Assembly: GCF_026212465.1 (NCBI RefSeq)
Contig: NC_080052.1
Coordinates: 17,322,239-17,386,238 of the forward strand
Direction: 5' to 3'
Length of the DNA stretch: 64,000 nucleotides
Source of the DNA: Amaranthus tricolor
Lineage: Eukaryota > Streptophyta > Magnoliopsida > Caryophyllales > Amaranthaceae
The translations under genes and the position numbers were made by a program. The notes beneath the pieces are model-generated. The model did no database searches, was not told where the DNA came from, and saw only the letters and a program-made list of their open reading frames with translations. How positions within the stretch are numbered: the stretch's first letter is position 1; each line of letters starts with the position of its first letter. Shown piece after piece: positions 59,397 to 64,000 of this stretch.

Positions 59397-62300
59397 ATGA
59401 CAAAAATTCGTTCTTGGATGTATGGTGGCATTGAATTTCAAAATTTTTTGATGGGGTATTAGAATTTTTTAGTATTGCCATAAAACATCAAGATAGGATG
59501 GAAGGAATTGGTTTTATTACCCATGTCACAAGTGTGGTAATGTATTAAAGGTAAATAGTGTTGACATCCTTAGGGAGCACATACTTCGACGTTGGTTTAG
59601 GCCTTAATATCATGTTTGAGTTTGGCATGGTGAGGAGAAAGTTTACAAAGAAAAAAGTGTTGTTGAGGATGTCAATGAGGATGTAGATCGTGTTGATGGG
59701 TATGAGACAGATGAACAAAATTTCGATGAGGATGTAAATCTTGTTGATGAGATGATGTAGGGGGTGGAGGATGAGTTAGGAAAACGTCCTCTTGTTTTTG
59801 AGTTGTTGACAGTGGCTTCTCAAAATCCTTTGTACCCTGAATGTACAAAGTTCACCAAACTAACAGCCATGTTGACAATTTTCAACATTAAGTCAAATTT
59901 CAATTTGAATGACAGTAGTTTCACAATATTATTAGACGCGTTAGGTGAGATGCTTCCTGATGGAAATGAACTTTCAAAGTCGACATATTCTACCAAAAAG
60001 CTCATGTGTCCTTTCGGCTTAGAGTACAAGAAGATTCATGTGTGTCTGAATGATTGTGTATTGTATCGGAATGAATATGAAAACTTAGAAGAGTATCCCA
60101 GGTGTGGGTTATCGCGTTACAAGCATAAAGGGGATTGGGATGCTAAAGGGCCCCCAGCTAAGGTATTGTAGTATCTTCCAATAATACCTAAATTCAAGCG
60201 CTTGTTTTCTATAAAGAAAGATGCGTTAAATTTGAGGTGGCATGCAGATTAGGTGAAGAAAGGTCACTTGCTCACACATCCAACTGATTCTCCAAAGAGG
60301 AAGACTATTGATAGGTTTCATAAGACATTTGGGGATGTAGATCATAATTTAACGCTCGGACTGTGTACGGATGGAATGAACCCATTCAGCAATCTTAGTT
60401 CTTAACATAGTACTTGGTCGATACTGTTAGTTATCAACAATTTGCCTCCTTGGTTGTGTATGAAGCGTAAGTACATTATGCTTTCGCTTCTGATCTCGGG
60501 TCCTAAACAACCTGGGAATGACATAGATGTATATCTTGCACCTCTCATTGAGGATTTGAAAAAGATGTGGGATGAAGGGGTTTTCGTTTTTGATGCACAT
60601 GCAAATGAGGAGTTCACATTACGTGCAATGCTTTTATGTACCGTTAATGATTTTTCAACATATGGCAACTTATCAGGGTATAAGATCAATGAGAAGAAAT
60701 CATGCCCAATATGTACCGATGACATGGAATCCACGTGGATTCCTAAGTGCAAACATGTATTCATACACCATCGAAAGTTCCTCCCACGGTATCACCAATA
60801 TCGTAAGAAGAAAAAGACGTTCAACGGGGAGGTTGAGAACCGTGTAACTCGTTGACCGTTGACCAGTTATGAGGTTTACAAATAGGTAACGGGAGTTAAA
60901 ACTGTATTTGGTAAAACAGAGTAAGGTGAAGACCAATTATGGAAAAAGCATCAATCTATTTGAAGCTTCCATATTAGAGAGATCTACAGGTTAGGCATTG
61001 TCTTGATGTTATGCATATAGAGAAAAATGTATGTGATGCCATACTCACGATACTCATAGGGTAAGACAAATAATGTTAAGGTTGTGCAAGATTACTTTGA
61101 ATGTCAGGGTCTTTGGTCGGAGTTTTGGCCACAGGTTAAGGTGAGTAAAAAAAGAAATAGAGTTGAACAAATAGGTGGCGGTGACAAGGGAAAAGGCAGT
61201 AGGAAGAAGATGAGTAATGACAAAAAGTATTTGCCTCCATCTTGCAACACGTTGTCCAAGGAAGAGAAGTGGGCATTATGTGAGTCTTTGTATGGAATTA
61301 GGTTCTATCGTGGTAATCATCCATCATGAAAAGATTTGTGAACCTAAATGGTGAGTTGAAGTTGGGAAGCATGAGATATCATGATTTCCATGTAATGATA
61401 CAACTGTTCTTACCAATTGCAATCTATGGAATACTACCAAAACATGTGAGATATGCTATTATCAAGCTATGTTCGTTCTTCAATGCAATTTGTAGTAAAA
61501 TACTTGATCATTTTAAACTTGATGCTCTTTATGTCGACGTGATTGTAAATTTATGCAAGTTTGAGATGTATTTTCCACCTTCTTTTCTTGACATAATGAT
61601 TCATCTTATTATCCATCTCGTTTGTGAAATCAAACTTCTAGGTTCAATTTTTTTTAAGGTGGTGTTATCCTTTTGAAAGACACATGGGAGTTTTACAAAA
61701 CAAAGTGAGGAATCCAGCATAACCCGAGGAGAGTATGATTCAACGCACTGTGAGCGATGAGATTGGTAACTTCATAGCTAAGTATATTGCCATGGCAAAG
61801 CCTATTGGACTTCCTACATCTCGACAAGGAAGGCTTGAGGGAAAAGGAACGATTAGCTCAAAATCAATCACACCTCCTCGAGACAGTCTTCTACAAGCAC
61901 ACTTGTATGTGTTGCATCGTATTCCAAAAGTCCATCCTTTTTAAATGAGCATTTTGATATATTGTGTGCCAAATATCCTTCTAAAGGGGATAGGGCATTG
62001 ATGTAGTTGCGTTTTAAGACGTTTATTTATTGGTTTTATAATTGACTAATATGTGAACAACTCAAGGGTGTATCCAAAACTATTAAGTGGTTAGCTTTTG
62101 GTCCTCGTGAAGATCTCAACAAATATGAGGGTTACGATGTCAATAGGTTTACATTTTAGACCAAGGGTTAAGATAAAAAGTCATCTTATCTACAGAATAG
62201 TGGTGTTTCTATTTTTGCGTCATCTACATTTTACACAACTACCAAGGATCAACCATCGGTTGATGCTAATTTGTTATACTACGGGTGGGTACATGAAATA

Positions 62301-62690
62301 TGGGAGCTTAATTACTTTAGTTTCACCATTGGTCATTTCAAATGCAAGTGGGTAGATAGAAATTGACGATACGTATAAAATGATGACCCTTATGGATCAA
62401 CTCTTGTAAAATTAACTCGTCTGTGTGATATTGAGGAACCATTTATACTAGCCGCACAGGCTAAGCAAGTATTCTACCTTGTAGATTCGTCCGATAAAAA
62501 ATAGTCTATTGTTGTACTAAGAAAAAGAAGTGTCTTCGGTATAGTTGATGTTGATGATGAAGAAGAATATGATGCTTTTGAGGACTCCCCACCCTTAGCT
62601 TTATTAATCTAAAATCCTTGGGTGAACATGATGTAGATATTGTTATATGCGTGTAGATTACACAGACGGAATACATTTGAATTAAATGAC
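59397..62690 (+). pseudogene. TNP2-type transposase, multiply broken
   Basis: ATG at 59397 (MTKIRSWMYGGIE). Clear TNP2 blocks: ELLTVASQNPLYPECTKFTK, EYKKIHVCLNDCVLYRNEYE, MKRKYIMLSLLISGPKQPGN, FSTYGNLSGY, CPICTDDMESTWIPKCKH. DUF4218 around 61260-61680 (ESLYGI, CKFEMYFPPSFLDIMIHL). DUF4216 around 62060-62690 (VSKTIKWLAFGPRED, QVFYLVDSSD). There are stops or frame changes roughly every 100-400 bases. It lacks the Sirevirus and retains about 40 bp missing from the first copy (near 62400-62460), so it is useful as a reference. Confidence 0.9.
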
Positions 62691-62739
62691 ACACAAGGTT
62701 AGAATTAAAATGGTATATGCGTGTAATTCAAACATTATT

Positions 62740-63190
62740 TATTTGGCATGAAACTTGGCACACAGCACTAATTAGTATATATTATTGTTTTAAAATGGTT
62801 AGAATTGAAAAAATTGGCATGTGCTTGAAATCACGTGCCAAATTGCGTTTTTAAGCCTTTTAAGCTTTTATGGCACTAACACCCTTAAAGTAGTTCAAAC
62901 TTGGTTTATTTGAAATGAAACTTGGAACACAACACCATTAAGTATATATTATTGTTTTGAAATAGTTAGAATTAAAAAAATAGGCATGTGCTTGAAATTA
63001 CGTGCCAAGTTGCATTTTTAAGTCTTTTAACCTTTTATAGCAGTAACACCCTTAACGTAGTTCAAACTTGGTTTGTTTGGCATGAAACTTGGCATAGAAC
63101 ACTAATTAGTATATATTATTGTTTTGAAATGGTTAGAATTGAAAAAATAGGCATGTGCTTGAAATTACGTTTCTATGTTGTTCTAATATA
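62740..63190 (+). repeat. ~167-bp tandem repeat, about three copies, in the second CACTA element
   Basis: GTATATATTATTGTTTT recurs at about 62775, 62942 and 63109. The unit (GTTCAAACTTGGTTTGTTTGG..) is the complement of the 169-bp unit at 5540-6775, at the same place after the transposase gene. Confidence 0.9.
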
Positions 63191-63229
63191 CTTCTATTCA
63201 TTTTCATTCGGGTATACATTTACAATGAA

Positions 63230-64000
63230 TGTTTGCAGAGATGAAATTGTTCCTGAGGTGCAGACTTCTGATAATGGGCATCATAGTGATAATGATAAGA
63301 ACTATGATCCCGGGATGGAGAAGGCATAAGTGATTATCATGACTCCGAAGAGATCATGACTCCGAAGAGAGCGGTGACATAAGTGATGATGACCAAAACG
63401 ATAGGCTTAAGATACTGGCTGATGAAGCCCCACAATATTCCTCGGAGAAGGAAATAGCACCAATGTATGTTCCCGCCAACACTACTAGCAACATCTAGAT
63501 GATGTCTAAGAAGAGAAAAGGCTTAGGTCCTACGAAAAGCCTCGAAATCAAAGAACCTAGGCACTTGGAATACAATGCATTGGGTAAACCTTGTAGCAAA
63601 TGGCGTACACAATATGGAAAACAAATTGGCATATGTATCCCTAAGATTTCCATATTGTATGCATGGAACGAGGTTCCTTAGGGTTTGAAGAACTCTCTAT
63701 GGGATGATACTGTGGTAAGCAACTTTAATATTTTTATTCATTTAATTTCATTTTAAAATTAATTTAATTGATATGTATGACTAATAAATATAATTTTTCT
63801 TTTTGTAGATTCTTTTTCACATTGAACTCTCTATGGGATGATACCGTTGGTAACTGGGTGGATCTCTAAGAAACGGGAAACGAACGTGGAGATGAATTAA
63901 ATGTTTCCTAAGCACCTACGAAGATGGCATATAAAACATGGGGTCATATATCTAAGAATGAATGGGAAGCATTTGTTGTAAAAAAAACTATGCCTACCAA
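63230..64000 (+). pseudogene. PTTA/En-Spm-type plant transposase protein, start of gene
   Basis: From about 63240 an acidic stretch (VPEVQTSDNGHHSDNDKNYD) leads, after a frame break near 63330, to KRKGLGPTKSLEIKEPRHLE, YNALGKPCSKWRTQYGKQIG and ISILYAWNEVP. These are hallmarks of the Transposase_24 (Ptta/En/Spm) family, the TNP1-like partner in CACTA elements. A donor-like GTAAGC follows the exon at about 63715. It runs past the window end (WEAFVVKKTMPT). Stops suggest it is dead. The first CACTA copy has no counterpart. Confidence 0.75.

Larger units (their letters stand above)
58517..64000 (+). mobile_element. Second CACTA element, plus strand, decayed, continues past the window
   Basis: Relative of the 4708-21749 element with the same gene order: TNP2 transposase (59397-62690), ~167-bp tandem repeats (62740-63190), then a PTTA/En-Spm-type protein (63230 onward). 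Its left CACTA end is not seen; the hAT terminus abuts it at 58516. It carries the unoccupied counterpart of the Sirevirus insertion site at about 62008. Confidence 0.8.

Overview
The window is transposon-dominated flowering-plant DNA (probably a eudicot). Everything recognisable belongs to plant mobile elements: CACTA transposases with the plant DUF4218/DUF4216 domains, a Sirevirus, a Tekay-type chromovirus, Tat-type Ty3/Gypsy LTRs with the TGGCG...GCCGGGGA primer site, a LINE with a zf-RVT finger, and a BED-finger hAT transposase. I see no ordinary host gene, rRNA or CRISPR. The AT-rich composition and nested insertions suggest heterochromatin; the species cannot be read from the sequence.

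Layout. 1-1430: no gene. 1431-4130: Tat-type solo LTR (minus) holding a Sirevirus-family solo LTR (2712-3977, TSD TCCCA). 4708-21749: a CACTA element (minus, TSD ACA) whose transposase gene is split by a nearly pristine Sirevirus (7420-18069, TSD TGCAT) with gag, pol and a third ORF of the 'putative plant transposon protein' type. 21750-26926: decayed retroelement sequence, a MITE-like repeat and a fragment of another CACTA. 26927-38738: complete but dead Tekay chromovirus (minus, TSD GGAGT) with ~3-kb LTRs, the left one carrying another Sirevirus-family solo LTR (29531-30793). It split a degenerate third-ORF-type gene (25980-26926 plus 38739-38824). 39000-39420: array of ATTCG..CGAAT palindromes. 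39780-43347: decayed Copia pol broken by a Tat solo LTR (40091-41528, TSD GCATT) and a hAT-type MITE (42757-43291, TSD GGTCCAAC). 43420-51413: decayed CACTA-like repeats and an (AAT)n/ACTAAT array into which a LINE inserted (about 44936-49630). 51990-53340: another degenerate third-ORF-type gene. 53384-55850: 5' LTR, primer site and gag of a Tat-type element. 55857-58516: truncated hAT element (minus). 58517-64000: a second, more decayed CACTA element (plus), running off the window.

How the parts relate. The history can be ordered from target-site duplications and empty sites: CACTA before Sirevirus; third-ORF-type gene before Tekay before solo LTR; Copia fragment before Tat solo LTR and MITE. 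Only the Sirevirus looks recent: its LTRs differ by one substitution and one indel over 1440 bp, and gag, pol and ORF3 are open. The most unusual signals are a heptamer (GGAACAG/CTGTTCC) found 33 times across the Sirevirus, a third-ORF module seen at three loci, palindrome arrays at a fixed place in the U3 of Tat LTRs, and a ~169-bp tandem repeat shared by two diverged CACTA elements.
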